Shown piece after piece: positions 26,301 to 33,721 of a stretch of DNA of 64,000 nt (position 1 is the stretch's first letter; each line of letters opens with the position of its first letter). The notes under the pieces were generated by a model. That model saw nothing but the letters and a program-made list of their open reading frames with translations. It did no database searches and was not told the DNA's origin. Source of the stretch: Brucella anthropi_A (GTDB taxonomy: Bacteria; Pseudomonadota; Alphaproteobacteria; Rhizobiales; Rhizobiaceae); the NCBI RefSeq assembly GCF_046630315.1, contig NZ_LQBD01000004.1:1-64000 (forward strand), read 5' to 3'. The position numbers were made by a program, and so were the translations under genes.

Positions 26301-26378
26301 CTGCTCAAGACCAGCCTCTCGCATCCGGGCGATAGTTTTGGTGTCAATGGAACGGTCGGATTGAAAGTTTCGTTCTGA
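23370..26378 (+). CDS. Large monomeric (type Va) autotransporter
   Basis: 1002 aa. A long N-terminal signal region (residues 1-57, hydrophobic core ALAVAGVMFLAAPA) precedes a passenger of beta-helix-type repeats rich in Gly, Asn and Thr (about 60-640), e.g. GTGTLTVKNGGKVRTG and VKNGILSVNGTLGG. A Pro-rich linker (about 650-675, PKEPEVPVTPVDPG) leads to the C-terminal barrel (about 725-1002) with WGRVEGAHNR, GYAFSLETG and a terminal Phe (GLKVSF). The passenger is likely displayed on the surface as an adhesin; its ligand is unknown. Brucella species carry several Bma/Oma-type autotransporters, but I do not assign one. Confidence 0.88.
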   Translation: MQSGGDYGRGLPDSFNFWVRDVLNNWRLACRWRSTVSYSALAVAGVMFLAAPAAHSASYSVSNEAELAAAIAQANNDGDASSTITFTGSVDLANPTALPAITKNLTIDMGSYGLTTSKDSVLNIGADAELTFVGKHFGSGELVKNGEGILNINSSGEYKNRIRINGGAIYIQNGAQVTSGTPSTGGLYIAQDPSSSASLVVKGQGTVLNVMRNIMTLASGVDSVGTIRVESGAVFTADNSLTMAQVNGSQGYLVVTGKGSSFSPKSFTIQDGEGFVTVADGGQIVNDGLVLVGGKNKLMKGTGSGSILVTGAGSKWATANTYYLMEGDLSVSDGGLVQASQLLIGTLKDGTAVTTVSGQDSALVNLDSGSSDLQLGTAGTGTLTVKNGGKVRTGNGTGAIKVATSATGKGTLNIGGAEGEAAAAAGALEASAIQFGAGAGALNFNHIEKDYVFDVAVKGKGTISQIGSGRTSFNGDQTAFIGVTNVKNGILSVNGTLGGTMNVLGGRLQGIGTVGSTVLDADGIIAPGNSIGTLTINGNLEGKGGLVEIETVLGDDNSQTDRLVVTGDTSGTANVRVINRDGEGAPTVEGIKIIEVGGQSDGVFSLKGDYPINGQQVVVSGAYAYRLVKNGVTDPTDGDWYLRSELKPKEPEVPVTPVDPGNTPPAEPSHDPEPAKPLYQAGAPLYEVYPQVLQELNALPTLQQRVGNRYWTGESGEGVVIDGNSSVWGRVEGAHNRLDVRRTTTGTSHETDIWKLQAGIDGQFYESEAGGLIGSITGHYGKASADVTSVYGAGTIDTDAYGVGGTLTWYGDNGFYVDGQGQATWFDSDLFSDIAAQGLANGNKGFGYAFSLETGKRTAIAPGWTLTPQAQLVYSSVDFDSFNDGFDARIRLRSGDSLIGRLGLSADSEERWQGRDGLASRASVYGIANLYYDFLNGTKVNLAGLDFVNDNDPLWGGIGLGGTYDWAAGRYALYGETLLKTSLSHPGDSFGVNGTVGLKVSF

Positions 26379-27011
26379 CCTTGATGTCGGAGGCTTCGCC
26401 TCCCTGGCCCGGCGGCACATTTCACGAGAAATTTACCGGCCCCTTCAGCTTCGACGGGCCGGTAAAAATTGCAATATTTCAACAGGTTGAAGGCAGCGCG
26501 AAACAATGTTCCGCGCTGCCTTCTCCATTTCGGTCGGGTCCACTCCCAATCGATTGCATGCAAACTATTTTCATTCTATGTTCTTTTCAGCCCAAACGCC
26601 GATCAGGCAGTTCCGATCCGTTTTGCAGGGTTTTGAACACCGGCGCCGCCGTCCGCGGCGCTTTTCGAGACTCGAAGAAAGCGAACCGTGCTCTAGATTG
26701 ACAAAAATCGTCGCCGTTTGCCCCGATGTCGCATCATCGGGAAGCGGTCGTGATGCGTGAGGGCCGGCTTCCGGGCTTCACTCCGTTTGACTTTTTCAAT
26801 GTTCGGAACAACTGGAGCCGCCGGTTTTGGATCGCGCTTTTTGTCGGCAAGATTTGCACCGGGAGGAATTTTTATCGGACCCTTGCGTCTGCGGCGCACG
26901 GGTTCCTTGATTGTTGAATGAAAGGATCGCCGTTTTGTCCCTCCCAGGCGAGACAGGTGATCGCGCAGCCCGTCTTTCGAAAAGCGGCAGCTGCAACAGG
27001 GAGTGTCCAGA
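26379..27011. other. Intergenic stretch of 633 bases between the autotransporter and a transporter gene
   Basis: Two hairpins follow the autotransporter: TTACCGGCCC/GGGCCGGTAA (26433-26442 with 26456-26465) and a perfect 12-bp stem (26489-26500 with 26512-26523). Beyond them the sequence is GC-moderate without a recognisable gene. A minus-strand frame at 26693-26960 encodes a very basic, Pro-rich peptide but has no start codon of its own. Confidence 0.45.
26489..26523 (+). terminator. Hairpin, probable terminator of the autotransporter gene
   Basis: A perfect 12-bp stem GAAGGCAGCGCG / CGCGCTGCCTTC has an 11-nt loop and is followed by TCCATTT. The T-run is weak. Confidence 0.55.
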
Positions 27012-28349
27012 ATGAACAATGCAGAAATGCATGTCGATGCCAATGGCGAGGTCGAAGCGGCACATGATGCCCATGACACGCGCCGCCGCGTCTTTGCCAT
27101 CGTGGCCAGCGCCTCGGGCAATCTCGTGGAATGGTACGATTTTTACGTCTATTCCTTCGGCGCGCTTTATTTCGCGTCGCAGTTTTTCCCGGCGGAGGAT
27201 CAGACCAGCCAGCTGCTGAATGCGGCGGCGATTTTTGCCGCCGGCTTCCTGATGCGTCCCATCGGCGGCTGGTTGTTCGGCCGCATTGCAGACAAGCTTG
27301 GCCGGCGCACATCCATGCTGATTTCCGTGACGATGATGTGCCTGGGCTCCTTCGCCATCGCCATTTTGCCGACCTATGAGAGCATCGGCATTCTGGCGCC
27401 ATTCCTGCTGTTGATCGTGCGTCTCTTGCAGGGGCTTTCCGTCGGCGGCGAATATGGCACCACCGCTACTTATATGAGCGAGGTGGCGCTGGCCGGACGG
27501 CGCGGCTTCTTCTCGTCGTTCCAATATGTCACGCTGATCGGCGGTCAGTTGCTTGCTGTTCTGGTGATCGTGGTGTTGCAGTTTTTCCTGACGGCGGATG
27601 AACTTCATGCCTGGGGCTGGCGCATTCCCTTCGCCATTGGCGGCGTTGCGGCCATTGTCGCGCTTTTCCTGCGGCGGACGCTCCATGAAACCTCGACGGA
27701 AGAAACCCGCAACAACAAGGCGGCAGGCAGCTTCGCCAATATCTGGAAGAACCATCGCCGGGCCTTCCTCGTCGTCGTCGGCTTCACGGCTGGCGGTTCG
27801 CTCGCCTTCTATACCTTCACCACCTATATGCAGAAATATCTGGTCAACACCGCCGGCATGAGCAAGGAAACGGCCAGCGAAACCATGACCTTCGTGCTGT
27901 TGGCCTATATGCTGATGCAGCCGCTTTTCGGCGCTCTTTCCGACAAGATCGGCCGCAAGACGATGATGATCGGCTTTGGCGGCATTTCGATCCTGACCAC
28001 CATTCCGCTCATGACGCTGATCGGGTCGGTGCAGAGTTCGACCCTGGCATTCATCTATATCGTGATCGCCCTGGCGGTCGTCAGCATGTACACCTCCATC
28101 AGCGGCATCGTGAAGGCGGAGCTGTTCCCGGCGGAAGTGCGGGCGCTGGGCGTCGGCTTTTCCTATGCCATTGCCAATGCGATCTTCGGCGGCACGGCCG
28201 AATATGTGGCGCTGTGGTTCAAGAAGCAGGGCATGGAAAGCGGCTTCTTCTGGTATGTGACCGTGATGATGGTGATTGTGTTCGTCGTCAGCCTTATCAT
28301 GCCGAACCCGCGCAAACATGGCTATCTGCAAGGCCACGGCACAGAATAA
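27012..28349 (+). CDS. MFS transporter, metabolite:H+ symporter (MHS) family
   Basis: 445 aa with 12 predicted membrane helices. The N-terminal motif GNLVEWYDFYVYSFGALYFA and the loop 2-3 motif GRIADKLGRR are diagnostic of the MHS family (KgtP, ShiA, citrate/proline carriers). RLLQGLSVGGEYGTTATYMSE is also typical. The closest well-known type is alpha-ketoglutarate permease, but the substrate is uncertain. The start at 27012 has AGGGAG 9 nt upstream; a GTG at 27003 is too close to that site. A terminator follows. Confidence 0.88.
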   Translation: MNNAEMHVDANGEVEAAHDAHDTRRRVFAIVASASGNLVEWYDFYVYSFGALYFASQFFPAEDQTSQLLNAAAIFAAGFLMRPIGGWLFGRIADKLGRRTSMLISVTMMCLGSFAIAILPTYESIGILAPFLLLIVRLLQGLSVGGEYGTTATYMSEVALAGRRGFFSSFQYVTLIGGQLLAVLVIVVLQFFLTADELHAWGWRIPFAIGGVAAIVALFLRRTLHETSTEETRNNKAAGSFANIWKNHRRAFLVVVGFTAGGSLAFYTFTTYMQKYLVNTAGMSKETASETMTFVLLAYMLMQPLFGALSDKIGRKTMMIGFGGISILTTIPLMTLIGSVQSSTLAFIYIVIALAVVSMYTSISGIVKAELFPAEVRALGVGFSYAIANAIFGGTAEYVALWFKKQGMESGFFWYVTVMMVIVFVVSLIMPNPRKHGYLQGHGTE

Positions 28350-28372
28350 TCCGTGTTCTTTTGGCTATCCAG

Positions 28373-28395
28373 ACGCCGCCTTCGGGCGGCGTTTT
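28373..28395 (+). terminator. Rho-independent terminator
   Basis: ACGCCGCC, a TTCG tetraloop and GGCGGCGT are followed by TTT, 23 nt after the MHS transporter stop codon. Confidence 0.88.
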
Positions 28396-28500
28396 CCTAT
28401 ACTTGTTTTGGTGATTTTGTAATTGATTTGCTCGCATAGGTTATTGCTTTTCCGGCGCCTTCTGTCATCTTGAAGTGGTACTTCAAGGGGCGGGGTTAAT

Positions 28501-29547
28501 ATGAGTGTGGAAGAAAAACTTCGCGTTCTTTCAGAGCGCATTAAGACTCATTCCAGTGCAATGGTAACTGAAGAGGCTATCAAAACAGCCATTGTCCTGC
28601 CGTTTCTGGCAGCACTGGATTATGATGTTTTCAATCCTGAAGAAGTTGTGCCCGAATTTACAGCAGATGCTGTAGGCAAAAAGGGTGAGAAGGTTGATTA
28701 TGCGATCAAGATCGATAATGAAATCCGTATTCTGATAGAGTGCAAGCCGATAACGACCTTACTCGATAAGGTGCATCTAGCTCAGCTTTATCGTTATTTT
28801 TCAGTAACAAACGCAAAATTCGCGATTTTGACGAATGGGCGGACTTTCCATTTTCACAGTGATCTTGTCGCACCGAACAAGCTGGATGAGCGACCATTTC
28901 TGACCTTTGATCTTTCTGATCTTCAAGGGCAGATGATCTCTGAATTGAAGAAGTTTTCCAAATCGGAATTCAATGTCGATGGGATTTTGCAATCGGCGCA
29001 TCGGCTGAAATATACGTCGGCGATAAAGAAGGAAATCGGCCAGATCATGGAGGAACCACCGGAGGATCTCATCCGCATGGTTACGTCCGGCCTTTATACA
29101 GGACGTTTCACGGCACAGGTCAGGGAACAGTTCGCTCCTATGGTCAAGGCGGCTTTCCGCGAGATTATTCGCGAATCGGTCCAGTCGCGACTCTCGAATG
29201 CTTTGGCAGAAACCCAAGTGTCCGAACTGACAATAGACGAGGAGACCGAAGAAGAAGTCGTTACCACGGAGGAAGAAACAGAGGGCTTTATGATCGTGCG
29301 CGTGATCGTTCGGGATATTCTCCGGCCGGCACGCGTTGTGATGAGGGACCAGAAAAGTTATTGTGGGATTCTGGCCGATAATAATAATAGAAAGCCTCTG
29401 GTCCGTCTCTGGTTTAACCGAACCACAAAGTATGTAGGTCTGTTCGACGGCGAGAAAGAGGACAAGATTAAGATAGATAGTTTGGATGAAATCTATGATC
29501 TCGCCGATAGAATTCGAGCGACCGCGAAACTCTATGCTGAGGCTTGA
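28501..29547 (+). CDS. Stand-alone type I restriction HsdR N-terminal-like nuclease protein
   Basis: 348 aa. Residues 20-120 show the PD-(D/E)xK nuclease core of HsdR: D66 (VDYAI), E80-x-K82 (LIECK) and the Q95-x3-Y99 motif (QLYRY), followed by FAILTNGRTFHF. No helicase domain follows. The rest is a charged helical region with an acidic stretch (EETEEEVVTTEEETE, about 246-260) and a C-terminal domain starting RPARVVMRDQ. No hsdM or hsdS is adjacent. The gene is more AT-rich with less biased codons than its neighbours, suggesting horizontal origin. Probable nuclease or defence factor; the target is unknown. Confidence 0.78.
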   Translation: MSVEEKLRVLSERIKTHSSAMVTEEAIKTAIVLPFLAALDYDVFNPEEVVPEFTADAVGKKGEKVDYAIKIDNEIRILIECKPITTLLDKVHLAQLYRYFSVTNAKFAILTNGRTFHFHSDLVAPNKLDERPFLTFDLSDLQGQMISELKKFSKSEFNVDGILQSAHRLKYTSAIKKEIGQIMEEPPEDLIRMVTSGLYTGRFTAQVREQFAPMVKAAFREIIRESVQSRLSNALAETQVSELTIDEETEEEVVTTEEETEGFMIVRVIVRDILRPARVVMRDQKSYCGILADNNNRKPLVRLWFNRTTKYVGLFDGEKEDKIKIDSLDEIYDLADRIRATAKLYAEA

Positions 29548-29751
29548 AACATCATTCATATTTGCGGCGGAGCGAACGCAGACGGTTTATGAGAGGATGT
29601 ATAAACTGTTTGTTGGTCGATAGATAAGTGAAACTTTCATATGCTTTGGTGCGCTTCAGTTTCATTTTCTCGCTTAAAGCTGCATCAATTTTGGCCATAT
29701 GTGTTCTTAAACCTGATTGTTGATTGGCTCAGGCGTAAGGAATTTTGAATC

Positions 29752-30075
29752 TCACATCTCCACGGCTTCGTCGTCTTCCGGCGACAGAAGCCGGGTCGCG
29801 CGCCATTCGGTCAGCTTGGCATTGATCGCGTCCAGCACAAAGAAGCGTGCTGAATCCTTGTCATATCCTTCATCGCGCAGCGCATCGTAATCCGTATGCG
29901 TGTGGCGCACATGCGCGACCGTTGCCAGCCAGACGGCGGTGGAGGGCGGCAGCGTTTTCATATGCGGGCTGAGGGCTGCGGCACGGATCGGTTCGGAATC
30001 CGAATAGGGCACTGCCGGAAGCAGAAGCGTCAACGATTTGGCGATTGCCTTCTGGCGTGTAGTGCCTGCACGCAT
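29752..30075 (-). CDS. DUF2293-family protein
   Basis: 107 aa, soluble. The motifs LTLLLPAVPYSDSEPIRAAA, VAHVRHTHTDYDALRDEGYD and ARFFVLDAINAKLTEWR are characteristic of DUF2293, a Rhizobiales-centred family of unknown function. A strong AGGGGGAG ribosome site precedes the ATG at 30075. It is divergent from the SahR-like gene; the 165-nt gap holds the palindromic operator candidate. Confidence 0.82.
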   Translation of the reverse strand: MRAGTTRQKAIAKSLTLLLPAVPYSDSEPIRAAALSPHMKTLPPSTAVWLATVAHVRHTHTDYDALRDEGYDKDSARFFVLDAINAKLTEWRATRLLSPEDDEAVEM

Positions 30076-30161
30076 GGCTCCCCCTTTAGTCGGTTATCAT
30101 GTGCGAATCCTTCGCTTGTTTCATTCTGCCACGAAAATCGCTTGCGCAAAAATCGCTTTCC

Positions 30162-30181
30162 ATATAAACATATCTTTATAT
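30162..30181. promoter_or_regulatory. Palindromic operator candidate for the SahR-like regulator
   Basis: ATATAAA (30162-30168) and TTTATAT (30175-30181) form a perfect inverted repeat with a 6-nt spacer, 60 nt before the regulator start. AT-rich palindromes containing ATATAAAG-type arms are known for SahR in Alphaproteobacteria. Autoregulation of the regulator-metF transcript is inferred. Confidence 0.55.
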
Positions 30182-30240
30182 CTTTTACGGATTGCCCCGG
30201 TGGGCCGTAAACGCGATGGCGTCAACAAAGAGCGGAAGGC

Positions 30241-31311
30241 ATGGCCGGTTTGCAACTGCAACTCGATCTGATGGTGGATGTGCTGAAGGCGGTGGCTGAA
30301 CCCAGCCGCTTGCGCATTCTGGCGCTTCTTTCACGCGGTGATCTCACCGTTTCCGACCTCACGACGATCCTGGGGCAGTCCCAGCCGCGTGTTTCGCGCC
30401 ATTTGAAGCTTCTGGCCGAAGCTGATCTCATCGATCGCTATCAGGAAGGCGCATGGGCCTATTTCCGCCTCGCCGACAATGCGATCAGCGGCGATCTTGG
30501 GCGCGGGCTTCTGGCGCGCCTCGACAGCGCCGATGCGCTGATCGAGCGCGACATGGAACGGCTGTCGCAGGTCAAATCCAGCCGTCAGGAAAAGGCCGCC
30601 GCCTATTTCAGCGCCAATGCGGGCAGCTGGGACCAGATTCGCAGGCTGCATGTTTCCGAAAATGCGGTGGAAGTGGCGCTCAAGAAGATCGTTGGTGACA
30701 AGCCGTTTCAGGCCATGCTGGATGTCGGCACCGGCACTGGCCGTTTGCTGGAGCTTTTTGCCCCGCTTTACCTACGCGGTGTCGGCATCGACATCAATCG
30801 CGACATGCTGGCGGTCGCGCGCGCCAATCTCGATCTTGCGGCAATCGGCAATGCGCAGGTTCGTCAGGGCGATGTCTATGCGCTTCCGGTCGAGCGCGAG
30901 AGCTTCGATCTGGTGACGATCCATCAGGTTCTGCACTTTCTGGACGATCCGCTTGCCGCCATTCGCGAGGCCGCGCGGGCATTGCGCCCGAACGGGCGGC
31001 TGCTGATCGTCGATTTTGCGCCGCACAAGCTTGAGTTCCTGCGTGAGGAACATGCACATCTGCGGCTTGGCTTCAGCGACGACCAGATGCTGGGCTGGAT
31101 GCGGGACGCCGGGCTTGAACCGGAAAAGACGCTGGAACTGGAGCCGAAGGCGGCCAATGGCGAAGACGGGCTGACGGTCAAGCTGTGGCTTGCCCGCGAT
31201 CCGCGCCTTCTCATTGCCGATCCGGTTTCGCATGTCTCCCGGAAGGGGGAACCGCCTTCGCGGGGAAATCAGCCCACTGGACTGATTTCTGATCCCGCTA
31301 CGGTGGGATAA
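30241..31311 (+). CDS. sahR: ArsR-type regulator fused to a SAM-methyltransferase domain (SahR-like)
   Basis: 356 aa. An ArsR winged helix (about 8-90; AEPSRLRILALLSRGDLTVS, QPRVSRHLKLL) is joined to a class I methyltransferase fold (about 145-260; LDVGTGTGRLLELF, VTIHQVLHFLDDP, LRPNGRLLIVDF). In Alphaproteobacteria this fusion is SahR, a repressor of methionine-cycle genes that senses S-adenosylhomocysteine. metF immediately downstream supports that reading. The last 25 or so residues (from about SHVSRKGEPPS) are encoded by an intergenic palindromic repeat and are probably a recent tail. The ATG lies close to GGAAGGC. Confidence 0.8.
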   Translation: MAGLQLQLDLMVDVLKAVAEPSRLRILALLSRGDLTVSDLTTILGQSQPRVSRHLKLLAEADLIDRYQEGAWAYFRLADNAISGDLGRGLLARLDSADALIERDMERLSQVKSSRQEKAAAYFSANAGSWDQIRRLHVSENAVEVALKKIVGDKPFQAMLDVGTGTGRLLELFAPLYLRGVGIDINRDMLAVARANLDLAAIGNAQVRQGDVYALPVERESFDLVTIHQVLHFLDDPLAAIREAARALRPNGRLLIVDFAPHKLEFLREEHAHLRLGFSDDQMLGWMRDAGLEPEKTLELEPKAANGEDGLTVKLWLARDPRLLIADPVSHVSRKGEPPSRGNQPTGLISDPATVG

Positions 31312-31330
31312 GACATGCGGCAAAAACAGA
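31225..31330. repeat. Palindromic repeat block, second copy (inverted relative to 6740-6815)
   Basis: The core AAATCAGCCCACTGGACTGA and onward (31266-31288), flanked by CGGGG and GATCCCGCT, matches the block at about 6740-6815 read on the other strand. It overlaps the 3' end of the sahR-like gene and supplies its last codons and stop. Confidence 0.65.
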
Positions 31331-31355
31331 CACTAAGCATGACGGAGACAGTTTG

Positions 31356-32267
31356 ATGGGTTTTTACGGTCTTTCCCGCCGACCGGATGTCGGCCAGACC
31401 ACCCGAGTATCGTTCGAATTCTTCCCGCCCAAGACGGAAGAAATGGAACAGCGTCTCTGGGATACGGTCACGCGGCTTGCGCCCTTGCAGCCGGAATTCG
31501 TTTCAGTGACCTATGGGGCCGGTGGTTCCACGCGGGAGCGCACGGTGCGCACGGTGGCCCGCATCCTCAAGGAAACCGATATCAAGCCTGCTGCGCATCT
31601 GACCTGCGTGGATGCGACGCGCGAGGATGTGGACCGGGTTGCACGCGAATTCGCGGCGCTTGGCGTCAACCGTTTCGTGGCGCTGCGCGGCGATCCGGCC
31701 AATGGCATCGGCGAAAAATACGTGCCGACGCCGGGCGGTTATCAGAACGGCGCCGAGCTGGTCGGTGGATTGCGCAACATCGCGGATTTCGACATTTCTG
31801 TTTCCGCCTATCCGGAAAAACACCCGGAAAGCCCGGATTTCGCGACCGATATCGATATGCTGAAGCGCAAGGTCGACAATGGAGCGACGCGCGCCATCAC
31901 CCAGTTCTTCTTCGAGAACGATCTTTACGAGCGTTATGTCGAGCGCGTGCGCCGCGCGGGCATCTATATCCCGATCGTTCCGGGAGTGCTGCCGGTGCAT
32001 AATTTCAAGCAGGTCAAAAATTTCTGCGCGCGCTCGGCGACACATATTCCGAGCTGGCTGGCGGAACGTTTTGAAGGGCTGGACAATGATCCGCAGACGC
32101 ATCAGCTGGTTGCAGCCGCGATTGCCGCCGAACAGGTAATGGACCTGATCGAGCGCGGGGTGCAGGATTTCCATTTCTACACCATGAATCGCGCCGATCT
32201 GCCCTTTGCAATCTGTCACATGATCGGCATAAGGCCGAAGGCAGAGGCGGTTTTGGCAGTTGCCTGA
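31356..32267 (+). CDS. metF: 5,10-methylenetetrahydrofolate reductase
   Basis: 303 aa TIM-barrel flavoprotein reducing methylene-THF to methyl-THF, which feeds methionine synthase. SFEFFPPKTEEME at the N-terminus, SVTYGAGGSTRERT, ALRGDPANG, NGATRAITQFFFEND and IPIVPGVLPV are MetF signatures. Length matches the bacterial enzyme (about 290-305). The start at 31356 has GGAG 8 nt upstream; the preceding TTG at 31353 is less likely. It follows the SahR-like gene by 44 nt, so it is probably in one transcript under its control. Confidence 0.95.
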   Translation: MGFYGLSRRPDVGQTTRVSFEFFPPKTEEMEQRLWDTVTRLAPLQPEFVSVTYGAGGSTRERTVRTVARILKETDIKPAAHLTCVDATREDVDRVAREFAALGVNRFVALRGDPANGIGEKYVPTPGGYQNGAELVGGLRNIADFDISVSAYPEKHPESPDFATDIDMLKRKVDNGATRAITQFFFENDLYERYVERVRRAGIYIPIVPGVLPVHNFKQVKNFCARSATHIPSWLAERFEGLDNDPQTHQLVAAAIAAEQVMDLIERGVQDFHFYTMNRADLPFAICHMIGIRPKAEAVLAVA

Positions 32268-32274
32268 AAATAAG

Positions 32275-32305
32275 GAAAGCCCGGCGGTTCCGCCGGGCTT
32301 TCTGG
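32275..32305 (+). terminator. Rho-independent terminator after metF
   Basis: A 13-bp perfect stem GAAAGCCCGGCGG / CCGCCGGGCTTTC has a 2-nt loop and is followed by TGGTTTT. Confidence 0.88.
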
Positions 32306-32368
32306 TTTTCGCGCGGGTCGGCCTATCCTCAAAAACCGAAGCCGCCGTAATGGTTTAGGCCAATTCCC

Positions 32369-32455
32369 TCACGGGATAACGCCTGCTATCAACGCTGCAA
32401 CAAATGCAAATGCCGCACAGATCATGAGGACATTCAAAGATCGCGTCAGTCCCAT
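32369..32455 (-). CDS. 28-residue single-span membrane peptide
   Basis: A short frame reads MGLTRSLNVLMICAAFAFVA and ends AALIAGVIP. It has a basic N-terminus and one hydrophobic helix (about 9-27). A strong AGGAG lies 9 nt upstream of the ATG, and the codons are normal. It stands alone in a 455-base interval between metF and the AEC transporter gene. No homologue is recognised. The combination of ribosome site and membrane-peptide character makes it a credible small protein. Confidence 0.55.
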   Translation of the reverse strand: MGLTRSLNVLMICAAFAFVAALIAGVIP

Positions 32456-32722
32456 TGGTCTGTCTCCTTCATATGCGCCCGGATGCCCGGACGCGCGCTG
32501 GTAGGAAACCGGAATCTAAGGGCAAAACGCCGCGAACAAAAGAAGATTTCGTTCTGCAATCTGGCGTGATGGAGAAATAAACCTATCGTTTACCACCTAA
32601 ACCATTGAAATATCTGACCGGAAAAAATTGTTCACATTTCATGAAAAAGACACCGAACTGCCATGTTTGGTGCTGTTTTCGCCGCAGTTGCCACAGGTTT
32701 TTTGGCATGTTTTTTGCGGTTT

Positions 32723-33667
32723 TCAGCGAATTAACGCCAGATAGGCCGACAGGGTGAGGATAGATATCACGGTCGAGTAGAGGATGACGTTGGAGGTTAT
32801 CGCTGCCTCGCGGCGATAATGTTCGGCCAGCATGAAGGGACCGGTGCCGGTCGGAAGTGCTGCAAGGAGCGCGGCACTTTGCGCCAGCAGCGGAGGCAGC
32901 CCGAACAGATAGACCGCCAGCAGCCAGGTTGCGAGCGGCTGGACGATGAGCTTCACCGAAACGAGAAAAGCAATGGCATTGACGCTTTCGCGTTCGATCT
33001 TGCGCGGCTGGGCGAGAAACAGGCCAAGCGCGACCAGCGCGCAAGGGGATGCGGCGCCGCCCAGCATCTTCAGGAAAGTTTCCGCCGGGGCCGGGATGGC
33101 GAGCCCCAGGAAGGACACCAAAGCGCCAAGTGCGGGGGCGACAAGCAGCGGATTGCGGATCAGCGAGCGCACGACCTTCCAGACGAGACGGAGCGGCTTC
33201 TTTTCGGTCTGCAAGCCGATTTCGATCAGCACGATCGCAAAGGCAAAGGTGACGCAGACGGTAATGATGATCGAAATGGTTGTCGCCGCCAGAACGCCGG
33301 AGCCGAAGGCGATCATCGAAAGCGGGATGCCCATATAGCCGGTATTGGGATAGGCGGCGTTGAGGCCGTCCAGTGCGGTATCGGCCAGCGGCAGTTTCCC
33401 GCGCAGCCGCACCACGAATGGCAATGCGAAGGCGATGGCGCTCGAAAGCAGGAACACGGCAATGAAGCCCGGCTGCCAGAGTTCGCTGCCATGGGTATTG
33501 GCCATGATGTCGAAGAGAAGGGCAGGCAGCGCCAGATAGACGACAAAACGGTTCAGTTCCGCTATCGCATGGGTCCCGAGTATTTTCAGCCTGAAGGCAC
33601 CCCAGCCGGAGAAAATCAGCGCAAAGACGGGGAGGACGACGATCAGCGTTGTGAGCATGGGGCGCAT
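32723..33667 (-). CDS. AEC-family (auxin efflux carrier-like) transporter
   Basis: 314 aa with ten hydrophobic helices in two five-helix halves separated by a short basic loop near residues 155-170. NRFVVYLALPALLFDIMANT at the first repeat and NTGYMGIPLSMIAFG are typical of the AEC (PF03547) family, which includes malonate and other dicarboxylate permeases. The substrate is unknown. The start is at 33667; an alternative Met lies three codons later and ribosome sites are weak. It lies 54 nt downstream of the MltB-like gene on the same strand. Confidence 0.85.
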   Translation of the reverse strand: MRPMLTTLIVVLPVFALIFSGWGAFRLKILGTHAIAELNRFVVYLALPALLFDIMANTHGSELWQPGFIAVFLLSSAIAFALPFVVRLRGKLPLADTALDGLNAAYPNTGYMGIPLSMIAFGSGVLAATTISIIITVCVTFAFAIVLIEIGLQTEKKPLRLVWKVVRSLIRNPLLVAPALGALVSFLGLAIPAPAETFLKMLGGAASPCALVALGLFLAQPRKIERESVNAIAFLVSVKLIVQPLATWLLAVYLFGLPPLLAQSAALLAALPTGTGPFMLAEHYRREAAITSNVILYSTVISILTLSAYLALIR

Positions 33668-33721
33668 TTCATTTCAGGACGGGAAAAGGCGCGGGTTTTG
33701 AACACCGCGCCTTGTCGAATA

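Noticed and set aside
26693..26960. Minus-strand frame encoding a basic Pro-rich peptide (KGPIKIPPGANLADKKRDPK)
   Set aside because: It looks somewhat protein-like but has no start codon near the intergenic part; extending it overlaps the MHS transporter start. Comparative data would be needed.
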